NCBI RefSeq assembly: GCF_016135805.1
Contig: NZ_JADWOX010000001.1
Span: forward strand, 62,001 to 126,000
Length of the DNA stretch: 64,000 nucleotides
Reading direction: 5' to 3'
Source of the DNA: Caulobacter hibisci
GTDB lineage: Bacteria; Pseudomonadota; Alphaproteobacteria; Caulobacterales; Caulobacteraceae
Shown here: positions 46,365-54,433 of the stretch, one piece after another
How the letters are laid out: each line of letters begins with the position of its first letter
Numbering within the stretch: the first letter of the stretch is position 1
Notes under the pieces: model-generated
Databases searched by the model: none
The model's input: only the letters and a program-made list of their open reading frames with translations
What the model was told of the DNA's origin: nothing
Program-made: the position numbers and the translations under genes

Positions 46365-47777
46365 ATGATCCCGGTCCGTGGGTTCGAGGACAAGACGGTG
46401 GCGGTGTTCGGCCTGGGCCGCACCGGCCTGACGGCTGCGCGCGCCCTGATCGCCGGCGGTGCCAAGGTCGCCCTGTGGGATGAAAAGCCCGCCAGCCGCG
46501 AGGCCGCCCTGGCCGAGGGCCTGCCGGTGGTCGACCTTTCGACCGCCGACTGGAGCCAGTTCGCCGCCCTGATGCTGTCGCCCGGCGTGCCGCTGACCCA
46601 TCCCAAGCCGCACTGGACGGTGGACAAGGCCAAGGCCGCCGGGGTCGAGATCCTCGGCGACGTCGAGCTCTTCGCCCGCACGGTCAACGCCGCGCCGGCC
46701 CACAAGAAGCCGAAGATCATCGCCATCACCGGCACCAACGGCAAGTCGACGACCACGGCCCTGATCGGCCATCTGTGCCAGAAGGCCGGCCGCGACACCC
46801 GCGTCGGCGGCAATATCGGCGCCGGGATCCTGGGCCTGGAAGACATGCACGGCGGGGCGGTCTACGTGCTGGAGCTGTCGAGCTACCAGCTGGACCTGAC
46901 CTCCAGCCTGCATGCCGACGCCACGGTGCTGCTGAACCTGTCGCCCGACCACATCGACCGCCACGGCTCGATGGAAGGCTACATCGCCGCCAAGCGCCGC
47001 ATCTTCCTCAACCAGGGCAAGGGCGACACGGCGATCATCGGGGTCGACGATCCCTGGTGCCAGCAGATCTGCACCGAGATCACCGCCGCCAACCGCCGCA
47101 CCATCTGGCCGATCAGCGCCGGCAAGGCGATGGGCCGGGGCGTCTACGCCCTGCAGGGCGTGCTGTACGACGCCACCGGCGAGCGGGTCACCGAGATGGC
47201 CGACCTGCTGCGCGCCCGCAGCCTGCCGGGCCGCCACAACTGGCAGAACGCCGCGGCCGCCTACGCCGCCGCCATCGCCATCGGCATCCCGCCCCAGCAG
47301 GCGGTCGAGGGTCTGATGACCTTCCCGGGTCTCGCCCACCGCATGGAGACGGTCGGCAAGATCGGGCGCGTCGCCTTCGTCAACGACAGCAAGGCCACCA
47401 ACGCCGACGCCGCCCGCCAGGCGATGTCGTCCTATCCCAAGTTCTACTGGATCGCCGGCGGCGTGCCCAAGGCCGGCGGCATCGAGGATCTGGCCGACCT
47501 GTTCCCGCGCGTCGCCACCGCCTACCTGATCGGCCAGGCGGCCGAGGCGTTCGGCAAGACCCTGGACGGCAAGGCCCCGGTCAAGCAGTGCGGCGACATC
47601 GAAACCGCCGTCGCCGCCGCCCATGCCGACGCCGCCGCCACCGGCCAGGACGCCATCGTCCTGCTCTCGCCGGCCTGCGCCTCGTTCGACCAGTTCGCGG
47701 ATTTCGAAGCCCGCGGCGAGGCCTTCCGCGCCGCCGTGAACGGGCTGGTGGCCAAGCCGAAGGCGAAAAGGGCTTAG
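46365..47777 (+). CDS. murD: UDP-MurNAc-L-Ala:D-Glu ligase MurD
   Basis: 470 aa from ATG 46365 behind GGGGGAGG. N-terminal VFGLGRTGLTAARAL, ATP loop ITGTNGKSTTTALI, GGNIGAGIL, LELSSYQLD, NLSPDHIDRH and FVNDSKATN are typical MurD. Adds D-glutamate. A palindromic repeat follows, then an inserted hydrolase gene. Confidence 0.95.
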   Translation: MIPVRGFEDKTVAVFGLGRTGLTAARALIAGGAKVALWDEKPASREAALAEGLPVVDLSTADWSQFAALMLSPGVPLTHPKPHWTVDKAKAAGVEILGDVELFARTVNAAPAHKKPKIIAITGTNGKSTTTALIGHLCQKAGRDTRVGGNIGAGILGLEDMHGGAVYVLELSSYQLDLTSSLHADATVLLNLSPDHIDRHGSMEGYIAAKRRIFLNQGKGDTAIIGVDDPWCQQICTEITAANRRTIWPISAGKAMGRGVYALQGVLYDATGERVTEMADLLRARSLPGRHNWQNAAAAYAAAIAIGIPPQQAVEGLMTFPGLAHRMETVGKIGRVAFVNDSKATNADAARQAMSSYPKFYWIAGGVPKAGGIEDLADLFPRVATAYLIGQAAEAFGKTLDGKAPVKQCGDIETAVAAAHADAAATGQDAIVLLSPACASFDQFADFEARGEAFRAAVNGLVAKPKAKRA

Positions 47778-47786
47778 GTTCGTGAG

Positions 47787-47956
47787 CCCTCTCTCATCGA
47801 GAGAGGGAGGGGCCCGCGCCTTTGGCGTGGGAGGGTGAGAGGTAACAAACTCACCAAACCAGGCGCGGCCATAAGGCTGCGTGTCCTCCCCCAACGCTGA
47901 AACCCCTCACCCTCCCACCGCTGCGCGGCGGGCCCCTCCCTCTCCCTATGGAAGGG
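47787..47956. repeat. Palindromic intergenic repeat, CCCTCTCTC type, copy 1
   Basis: Inverted repeat with an outer CCCTCTCTCxxCGAGAGAGGG hairpin at one end. A core stretch at 47829-47855 (GGGAGGGTGAGAGGTAACAA then ACTCACC) is also found exactly at 63261-63287. It separates murD from the inserted hydrolase. Confidence 0.8.
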
Positions 47957-48000
47957 GATTCAATTTTACGCTTGTAAGAATCTTGCTTGCGCCCTCATGT

Positions 48001-48016
48001 AACTACGACTGTAGTT
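48001..48016. promoter_or_regulatory. Palindromic operator before the hydrolase gene
   Basis: AACTAC-GACT-GTAGTT, perfect 6-bp arms. It resembles the TACA..TGTA half-sites of BlaI/CopY-type repressors with a mismatch. It lies 19 bases before the hydrolase ATG. Confidence 0.6.
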
Positions 48017-48034
48017 TTCATTCGAGGGGGCGAG

Positions 48035-49168
48035 ATGAGCAAGACGAAGACATGGCTGCGCCGGGGAGCGGTCGGGCTGGCGGCGCTGACGGTGGCCGTG
48101 GTGGGCGGCGCGGCGGCGACGCGGGCGTTCTTCCAGTACGAGACGGCCGAGCGATTGCGGATCGACACCCAGAAGGGCGTCCAGGAAAGCGGCTTCGTGA
48201 AGCTGCCCAGCGGCGAGCAATGGGTCGTGGTCCGCGGCGAGAACATCGACAACCCGGTGCTGCTGATCGTGCACGGCGGCGGGGTGGCGACCTCGCTGTT
48301 CGCGGAGGACTTCAAGAGCTGGGAGAAGGACTTCACGGTCGTCCACTGGGACCGCCGCGACCATGGCAAGAGCCTGTCCCACGCCGATAATCGCATCGAC
48401 CCGGACCAGGGCGTCGACAGTTTCGTCGCCGACGGGATCGCCCTGACCGAGGACCTGAGGAAGCGCCTGCACAAGCCGCGCATCGCTCTGCTGGGCTGGT
48501 CGTGGGGCTCGCGCGTGTCGCTGACCATGGCGCACCAGCGGCCGGACCTGTTCTCGGTCTATGTCGGCACCGGCCAAGCGGTCGACAACAGCGCCCGCGA
48601 CCGCCACATCTACGATCACATGCTGGCGGTGGCCAAGACCGGCAAGCATCCCGAACTGCTGGCCAAGCTGACCGGCCTGGGTCCGCCGCCCTATGATCCG
48701 CCCAGCCGCTGGAAGGAAGTCGACGACCTCGAGCCGATCTATCTGAAGACCGAAGGGCCGAAGAAGAGCGACGGCCAGCTCTATGCCCAGGCCCTGGCCA
48801 TGCCCGACTGGAGCGTCAAGGACCTGCTGACCTACAAGGACGGCGGCAGGATCATCCGTCGCCAGCGCACCCTGGCCGTCTACAACGCCAACAACGCCTG
48901 GACGGCCGCGCCGCTGGGCCGGGACTTCGCCATGCCGATGGTGCTGATCCAGGGCGAGTACGATCATCCCGACTTCGTGCGGCCGTGGTTCGACGGCCTC
49001 AAGGCGCCGAGCAAGCAGCTGGTGGTGCTGCCGGGCACGGGCCACGCGGCGATCCAGATGCAGTCGGTCCGCTTCGGCCAGGCCCTGCACGATTATGTGC
49101 TGCCCCTGGCCAAGGCGCGGGAGTATGGGGCCCCGGCACCGGTCTCTGCGGTCAAGCCTGCGGAATAA
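48035..49168 (+). CDS. Membrane-anchored alpha/beta hydrolase inserted between murD and ftsW
   Basis: 377 aa from ATG 48035 behind GAGGGGGCGAG. An N-terminal hydrophobic stretch (RRGAVGLAALTVAVVGGAAATRAFF) may anchor it in the membrane facing the periplasm. The fold is proline-iminopeptidase-like: HGGGVATS oxyanion region, GWSWGSRVS nucleophile Ser, Asp in GEYDHPDF and His in GTGHAAIQM. The activity is unknown. It breaks the usual murD-ftsW adjacency, with a repeat on one side and an operator-like palindrome at its start, suggesting a later insertion with its own control. Confidence 0.85.
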   Translation: MSKTKTWLRRGAVGLAALTVAVVGGAAATRAFFQYETAERLRIDTQKGVQESGFVKLPSGEQWVVVRGENIDNPVLLIVHGGGVATSLFAEDFKSWEKDFTVVHWDRRDHGKSLSHADNRIDPDQGVDSFVADGIALTEDLRKRLHKPRIALLGWSWGSRVSLTMAHQRPDLFSVYVGTGQAVDNSARDRHIYDHMLAVAKTGKHPELLAKLTGLGPPPYDPPSRWKEVDDLEPIYLKTEGPKKSDGQLYAQALAMPDWSVKDLLTYKDGGRIIRRQRTLAVYNANNAWTAAPLGRDFAMPMVLIQGEYDHPDFVRPWFDGLKAPSKQLVVLPGTGHAAIQMQSVRFGQALHDYVLPLAKAREYGAPAPVSAVKPAE

Positions 49169-49213
49169 TGGGGAAAATGACGACGGCCGCGATTTCGTCG
49201 CGGTCGTCGGCAA

Positions 49214-49240
49214 GACTCGATTAACCGTAACGGCGGACTC
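49214..49240 (+). promoter_or_regulatory. ftsW promoter elements: two GANTC sites and a CtrA half-box
   Basis: GACTC at 49214-49218 and 49236-49240 flank TTAACC (49221-49226). This lies 9-35 bases upstream of ftsW. CcrM methylation and CtrA control of ftsW are inferred from Caulobacter knowledge. Confidence 0.55.
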
Positions 49241-49248
49241 TTCGCCCC

Positions 49249-50421
49249 ATGCGCCAGCAGACCGCCCACGCCTTCGCCCGGACCGACCGCTCGCCCCTTG
49301 GGGTGTGGTGGTGGACGACCGATCGCTGGCTGCTGGGCGCCACCGCGATCCTTGTGACCGTAGGTGTGCTGCTGTCCTTCGCCTCGAGCCCGGCCGCGGC
49401 CCAGCGGATCGGCATCGACGACCAGTTCCACTTCGCCATCCGCCAGCTGGTGTTTGGCGCCGGGGCGGCGACGATCGTGCTGGCCGTGTCGATGCTCAGT
49501 CCCAAGGGCATCCGGCGGGCGGCGTTCTTCATCTACATCGTCGCCATCGGCGTCATGGCGGCCCTGCCGTTCATCGGCCACAGCGCCAAGGGCGCGGCCC
49601 GCTGGCTGATGATCGGCGGCTTCACCTTCCAGCCGTCGGAATTCATGAAGCCGGCTCTGATCATCCTGGTTTCGTGGATGTTCTCCGAAGGCCAGAAGGG
49701 CGAGGGCGTGCCCGGCGTGTCGATCGCCTTCGGCCTCTATTTCATCGCCGTCGGCTTACTGTTGATGCAGCCCGACGTCGGCCAGACCGTGCTGATCACC
49801 ATCGCCTTCGGGGCCGCCTTCTGGATGGCCGGGGTGCCGATCTCGTGGATCATGGGCCTGGGCGCGGTGGCGCTGGGTGGTCTCGGCTCGACCTACTTCC
49901 TGTTCGACCACGTGCACGCCCGGGTGCAGAAGTTCCTCAGCCCCGACCAGGCCGACACCCACCAGGTGACCCGCGCCGCTGAGGCCATCCACGCTGGCGG
50001 CCTGTTCGGGCGCGGTCCGGGCGAGGGCGTCATGAAGCGCCACGTGCCCGACCTGCACACCGACTTCATCTATTCGGTGGCGGCCGAGGAATACGGCCTG
50101 GTCTTCTCGCTGGCCCTGATCGCCCTGTTCGGCTTCGTCGTGGTGCGCGGGCTCTACAAGTCGATGAAGCTGTCGGACCCGTTCGAGCAGGTGGCCTCGG
50201 CCGGCCTTTTCGTGCTGCTGGGCCAGCAGACCTTCATCAATGTCGCTGTGAACTTGAACATGATCCCGACCAAGGGCATGACCCTACCGTTCATCAGCTA
50301 CGGCGGCTCGTCGATGCTGGCCATGGGATTGACCCTGGGGATGGCGCTGGCGTTGACGCGCAAGCGTCCTGGGGCCTATGGCGGCGGCGGGCCGTTCGGC
50401 CAGGCGGGGTCCTTCGACTGA
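49249..50421 (+). CDS. ftsW: Peptidoglycan glycosyltransferase FtsW (SEDS)
   Basis: 390 aa, about ten membrane helices. Motifs KGAARWLMIGGFTFQPSEFMKPA, AAEEYGL and FISYGGSSM are typical SEDS. It polymerises glycan strands at the septum with FtsI. Start ATG 49249. Followed by murG after 76 bp. Confidence 0.95.
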   Translation: MRQQTAHAFARTDRSPLGVWWWTTDRWLLGATAILVTVGVLLSFASSPAAAQRIGIDDQFHFAIRQLVFGAGAATIVLAVSMLSPKGIRRAAFFIYIVAIGVMAALPFIGHSAKGAARWLMIGGFTFQPSEFMKPALIILVSWMFSEGQKGEGVPGVSIAFGLYFIAVGLLLMQPDVGQTVLITIAFGAAFWMAGVPISWIMGLGAVALGGLGSTYFLFDHVHARVQKFLSPDQADTHQVTRAAEAIHAGGLFGRGPGEGVMKRHVPDLHTDFIYSVAAEEYGLVFSLALIALFGFVVVRGLYKSMKLSDPFEQVASAGLFVLLGQQTFINVAVNLNMIPTKGMTLPFISYGGSSMLAMGLTLGMALALTRKRPGAYGGGGPFGQAGSFD

Positions 50422-50497
50422 AGGCTCCCGGGTTAGGGAGACTGCAGTTGCGTAACCTCTTCACGCGTCCCTCCATCCGTTCGACGGACCAGGCCTG

Positions 50498-51586
50498 ATG
50501 AGCGGCAAGCTGGCGATCGTCGCCGCCGGGGGCACCGGCGGCCACATGTTCCCCGCCCAGGCGCTGACCGAGGCCCTGAACGCGCGCGGCTGGCGCGTGG
50601 TGCTGGCCACCGACGAGCGCGGCGCCTTCTATGCCGACAAGTTTCCCGCCGAAGAGCGGCTGGCCCTGGCGGCCGCCACGGCCAAGGCCAGCGACCCGGT
50701 CGGCATGGTCAAGGCGGGCGTCGCCGTGTTCCAGGGCGTGATGCAGGCCAAGCAGGCCTTCGCGCGGCTGAACCCGTCGGTCGTGGTCGGCTTCGGCGGC
50801 TATCCGGCTCTGCCCGCCCTGCTGGCCGCGCTTCTCGAAAAGCGCCCGACCGTCATCCACGAACAGAACGCGGTGCTGGGCCGGGTGAACAGGTTCCTGG
50901 CCCCTCACGTCACCGAGGTGGCCTGCGCCTTCCCGACGCTGAACCTGGCCAAGCCCGCCGTGAAGGCTCGCGCCCATGTGGTTGGCAGCCCGGTGCGGCC
51001 CGAGATCCGCGACCTGGCCGAAACCCCCTACCTGCCGCCCGAGGTGCAACTGCGCATTCTCGTCACCGGCGGCAGCCAGGGCGCGCGCTTGCTGTCGGAG
51101 CTGGTGCCCGAAGCCGTCGCCAAGCTGCCCGAAGAGATGCGCGGCCGCATGAAGGTGTTCCAGCAGGCCCGCGCCGAGAGCATGGAGCACGCCCGCAAGA
51201 TCTATCGCAACGCCATGGTCGACTGCGAGGTCGCGCCGTTCTTCCGCGACATGGCCGGGCGCCTGCGCCAGAGCCACCTGGTCATCGGCCGGGCCGGTTC
51301 CTCGACCTGCTGTGAGCTGGCGGTGGCCGGCCGCCCGTCGATCCTGGTGCCGCTGAAGATCGCCGCCGACGACCACCAGCGCTTCAACGCCAAGCTTCTG
51401 GAAGAGGCTGGCGGCGCGGCGGTGTGCCTGGAGGACGAGCTGACCGTCGACGCCCTGGCCGGCGCCCTGAACGCCCTGCTCAAGAACCCCGAGCGCCTGG
51501 CCCGCATGGCCAAGGGCGCGCGGTCGGTGGCGGCGCCCGACGCGGCCGAGAAGCTGGCGGACCTTGTGGAGCGCACCGCCCGTTAG
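50498..51586 (+). CDS. murG: UDP-GlcNAc:lipid I transferase MurG
   Basis: 362 aa. N-terminal GGTGGHMFPAQAL, PSVVVGFGGYPALP, HEQNAVLGRVNRFLA, GGSQGARLLSEL and RAGSSTCCELAVAGRPSILVPLKIAADDHQRFNA. Makes lipid II on the inner face of the membrane. Last gene of the cluster in this window. Confidence 0.96.
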   Translation: MSGKLAIVAAGGTGGHMFPAQALTEALNARGWRVVLATDERGAFYADKFPAEERLALAAATAKASDPVGMVKAGVAVFQGVMQAKQAFARLNPSVVVGFGGYPALPALLAALLEKRPTVIHEQNAVLGRVNRFLAPHVTEVACAFPTLNLAKPAVKARAHVVGSPVRPEIRDLAETPYLPPEVQLRILVTGGSQGARLLSELVPEAVAKLPEEMRGRMKVFQQARAESMEHARKIYRNAMVDCEVAPFFRDMAGRLRQSHLVIGRAGSSTCCELAVAGRPSILVPLKIAADDHQRFNAKLLEEAGGAAVCLEDELTVDALAGALNALLKNPERLARMAKGARSVAAPDAAEKLADLVERTAR

Positions 51587-51613
51587 ACCTCGCAGGTCCA
51601 GTTGGGAACATGC

Positions 51614-51628
51614 TTAACCGCGCGTTAA
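51614..51628 (+). promoter_or_regulatory. Perfect CtrA box upstream of the EipA-like gene
   Basis: TTAA-CCGCGCG-TTAA is an exact match to TTAA-N7-TTAA. It also sits in a GCTTAAC/GTTAAGC palindrome. It lies 70 bp upstream of ATG 51698. Confidence 0.75.
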
Positions 51629-51697
51629 GCAACGCGCCCCAAACCGGACACGAAGGCCTGTGACAGTGCCGACACGTTCGACATGCGAGAAAGACAC

Positions 51698-52300
51698 ATG
51701 GACCGCCGCACGCTGATCCTTTCGGGCATGGCCACCGCGGGCCTCGGCGCCTGCGCCAGCACCTCGCAGGCGCAGAACCCAAGCCCGAATGGGCCGACCT
51801 ACGACACCGGCTCGGCGGCGACCTATTCGGCCGACGAGATGATCCGCGCCACGTCCGACTTCCTGGGCGTGACGGCCGAGAGCGCCGGCGCGGCCATTGA
51901 GCGGATCTTCCGCGAGCGCGGTCAGCCCACCGGCTACATCGCCGGCGAAGAGGGTTCGGGCGCCATCGGCGTGGGCCTGCGCTACGGCCGCGGCCTGCTC
52001 TACATGAAGAACCGCCCCACCCAGGAAACCTTCTGGCAGGGGCCGTCGGTGGGCTGGGACTGGGGCGGCAACGCCAGCCGCGTCTTCACCCTGTGCTACA
52101 ACCTGCAATATCCCGACGCCATCTTCCGCCGCTTCCCCGGCGTCGAGGGCAGCGCCTATCTCGTGGGCGGCCTGGGCGTGAACTACCAGAAGGCCGACAC
52201 CATCACCCTGGCCCCGATCCGCGCCGGCGTCGGCCTGCGCCTGGGCGCCAACATCGGCTACCTGGCCTACAGCCGCCAGCGCAACATCCTGCCGTTCTAG
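51698..52300 (+). CDS. eipA: EipA-like DUF1134 envelope protein
   Basis: 200 aa from ATG 51698 (an ATG at 51683 is also in frame). Signal sequence MDRRTLILSGMATAGLGACA with LGAC resembling a lipobox. The mature part (TYSADEMIRATSDFLGVTAESAGAAIERIFRERGQPTGYIAGEEGSGAIGVGLRYGRGLLYMK) is the DUF1134 fold, known in Brucella as EipA, a periplasmic envelope-integrity factor directly controlled by CtrA. A perfect CtrA box lies upstream here too. Confidence 0.85.
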   Translation: MDRRTLILSGMATAGLGACASTSQAQNPSPNGPTYDTGSAATYSADEMIRATSDFLGVTAESAGAAIERIFRERGQPTGYIAGEEGSGAIGVGLRYGRGLLYMKNRPTQETFWQGPSVGWDWGGNASRVFTLCYNLQYPDAIFRRFPGVEGSAYLVGGLGVNYQKADTITLAPIRAGVGLRLGANIGYLAYSRQRNILPF

Positions 52301-52361
52301 CGTTTAGGTCCCTTCTCCCCTTGCAGGAGGAGGTGGCGGCCGAAGGCCTATCCCTTCAAAA

Positions 52362-52450
52362 GTCATCGCCCGCTTCATGCGGGCGACCCAAGCCGACTTG
52401 GCCGCATCCTGAGACGCCGCTTGGGTCGCCCGGACGAGCCGGGCGATGAC
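52362..52450. repeat. Palindromic intergenic repeat, GTCATCGCCCG type
   Basis: GTCATCGCCCG...GCGGGCGACCCAAGC and GCTTGGGTCGCCCGG...CCGGGCGATGAC are inverted copies. Between the EipA gene and the convergent UPF0114 gene. Confidence 0.65.
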
Positions 52451-52492
52451 CTTGATATTTTGAGCGCTGTCCATCCGAGCTGGCGGCTGCGG

Positions 52493-53020
52493 TCAGTGCT
52501 TGGCCACCTTGCTGTTGAGCCAGTCCATCACCGCCAGCAGCACGCCCGAGACCACGAACGACAGGTGCACCACCACCAGCCACAGCAGGCGCGGCTCATC
52601 GAGCGGGACCTGGGGCTCGGTCAGCTTCAGGAACGACTTGAGCAGGGCGATGGCCGAGATCGCCACGATCGAGGCGATCAGCTTCATCTTCAGGCCCGAG
52701 AAGTCGACCGTGCCCATCCAGTCGGGACGGTCCTCATGGCTGGCGGTGTCGATCTTGGAGACGAAGTTCTCGTCGCCCGACAGAATGACGATCACCAGAA
52801 GGTTGGCGGCCAGCGACAGGTCGATCAGCGACAGGGCCAGCAGGATCGCGTCCTCCGGCTTCATCGACAGCACCTGCGGCAAGCCGTGAAACAGCTCCTG
52901 GAAGAACACCACGATCATGGCGGCCAGGGCGACCACCAGGCCGACATAGAACGGGGCCATCAACCAGCGCGAGGCGAACAGGCCGCGCTCCAGCAGGGTT
53001 TCGATCGCGGGCTTCTTCAT
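52493..53020 (-). CDS. UPF0114 (YqhA-like) inner-membrane protein
   Basis: 175 aa with four hydrophobic helices (for example RWLMAPFYVGLVVALAAMIVVFF, AILLALSLIDLSLAANLLVIVILSG). Matches the TIGR00645/UPF0114 pattern. Function is unknown. ATG 53020 is behind GGAGAGACGC. Confidence 0.85.
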   Translation of the reverse strand: MKKPAIETLLERGLFASRWLMAPFYVGLVVALAAMIVVFFQELFHGLPQVLSMKPEDAILLALSLIDLSLAANLLVIVILSGDENFVSKIDTASHEDRPDWMGTVDFSGLKMKLIASIVAISAIALLKSFLKLTEPQVPLDEPRLLWLVVVHLSFVVSGVLLAVMDWLNSKVAKH

Positions 53021-53127
53021 GCGTCTCTCCGCAGGCCTGATCCTCGGCCAAGCCTAGCGGGGCTTCACGACGAAGTCGCCTCGCCTGTTTTCGATCTTCG
53101 AGGGCGCGGGCGTCTTCACCGACGACC

Positions 53128-54159
53128 TCAGTCGTCGGTGAAGTATTCGGCGATCGCGGCGTCCACTGGCTCCAGCTTGAAGCCGGGCGAGGCCGCCTGG
53201 TTCAGCGCCCGGCGGATCTGCCAGGCGCTGCGGCCGACGTGCAGCCCCATGCCGCGCAGTTCGGCGACGATGGCTTCGCGCGTGGCCTCGTCCACCCCCT
53301 TGTTGTTCTGCAACCGCGCCTGGTCGAGCCGCCAGCCGAAGAAGCTGTCGGGCGTCAGCTCGATCACCGCGCCGGGCTGCGGCAGCCACTCATAGATGGC
53401 GCTGCGCTCGTCGAGGGCGTGGTCGACATAGCCGTCCAGGCAGTTGCGATACCGCCGGGCGGCGTCACGGATGGCCGCGATCGTCTCCAGCGGGCGCAGC
53501 TTTTCGGTGCCCGGATGCGGCGGCTTGGGCAGGTCGTGGCGGAAGTCGTCGGCCACAAGCCCGAACAGGGTTCGGGTGTTGGCCGCCCGGCTCCAGGCCC
53601 CGACCCGATCGTCGAGCACGCCCGGCGACAGGCGACGGCGCAGCATGGCGTGGGCCTCGGCCAGCAGTTCGGCCTGGGCCGGCGTCAGGCGCGTCGCCGT
53701 CCCGCCGGCCTCGCGCACGGAGGAGGGCAGGGCCGCCAGCGTGCGGATCTGCTCGACCGTGATCGCCTCGGCGTGGCGCAGCCGCTTGGCGGTCGCCGGC
53801 TCGGCCAGCAAGGTCAGCAGGGCGCGGTAGTCGGCGGGGGACCAGGCGATCTCGCCCAGGCGTTCCAGCGCCCGGCGCAGGCCGTCGGGCGCGGGATCCA
53901 CCACCAGCCGCACGACCTTGCGCAGCGGCGCGTCCAGCAGGGCGCCGACCTCGACGGCGCGCGCGTCGGCGGGCTCGCTCGCCAGCATCAGGCAGACGAG
54001 ATGCCGCCGCGCGGCCGGCGCGGTCAGGAACGGCGTATGGGGCGCGGGCCACAGGGCGGCCAGCGTGTCGGCGTAGTCGGGCGCGATCAGGCGCAGCAGG
54101 GGCGACGTAGTGTGGGGCGAGCCGGCCAGGACGGCCCCCGCCGGGGTGATGACGGACAT
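53128..54159 (-). CDS. PcfJ-like protein of unknown function
   Basis: 343 aa, no signal peptide. The C-terminal half has RRYRNCLDGYVDHALDERSAIYEWL ... GAVIELTPDSFFGWRLDQARLQNNKGVDEATREAI, which resembles PcfJ-type proteins found in mobile elements and in some chromosomes. The N-terminal half is helical and Leu/Ala-rich. ATG 54159 follows GGAGCTCTTCG. No mobile-element genes are nearby. Assignment is tentative. Confidence 0.65.
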   Translation of the reverse strand: MSVITPAGAVLAGSPHTTSPLLRLIAPDYADTLAALWPAPHTPFLTAPAARRHLVCLMLASEPADARAVEVGALLDAPLRKVVRLVVDPAPDGLRRALERLGEIAWSPADYRALLTLLAEPATAKRLRHAEAITVEQIRTLAALPSSVREAGGTATRLTPAQAELLAEAHAMLRRRLSPGVLDDRVGAWSRAANTRTLFGLVADDFRHDLPKPPHPGTEKLRPLETIAAIRDAARRYRNCLDGYVDHALDERSAIYEWLPQPGAVIELTPDSFFGWRLDQARLQNNKGVDEATREAIVAELRGMGLHVGRSAWQIRRALNQAASPGFKLEPVDAAIAEYFTDD

Positions 54160-54193
54160 CGAAGAGCTCCGGACGCGGCCGGAGCGGCCGCGA

Positions 54194-54295
54194 TCAGCGG
54201 TGGGAAACGGTGGGGCGAAGGGCCGCGCGCGCCTGGGTCGACGCGCGCCATTCCGCCTGGGTCGGCGGCTTCAGCTGTGCGACGAGGTAGGACAT
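54194..54295 (-). CDS. Possible 33-aa small protein
   Basis: MSYLVAQLKPPTQAEWRAST then QARAALRPTVSHR, with GGAG 11 nt upstream. Basic and amphipathic. It may be a real small protein between two minus-strand genes. Longer starts (TTG at 54421) are less convincing. No function known. Confidence 0.3.
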   Translation of the reverse strand: MSYLVAQLKPPTQAEWRASTQARAALRPTVSHR

Positions 54296-54433
54296 GCGGC
54301 GGTTCGGCTCCGGAGATCTGATCGGGAGCGGGCTGATCTCACGGCCGGCGCGCGACTGCAAGACCGGCGTTCGCCGATCGGGCGCATCGCCGGGTTGCTG
54401 TGGCGCTTTCGACACGCTCAACGGTCCCGCGTG

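Noticed and set aside
54296..54421. N-terminal extension of the 33-aa ORF to a TTG at 54421
   Set aside because: Start codon is weak and the added sequence is Pro/Arg-rich without a ribosome site.
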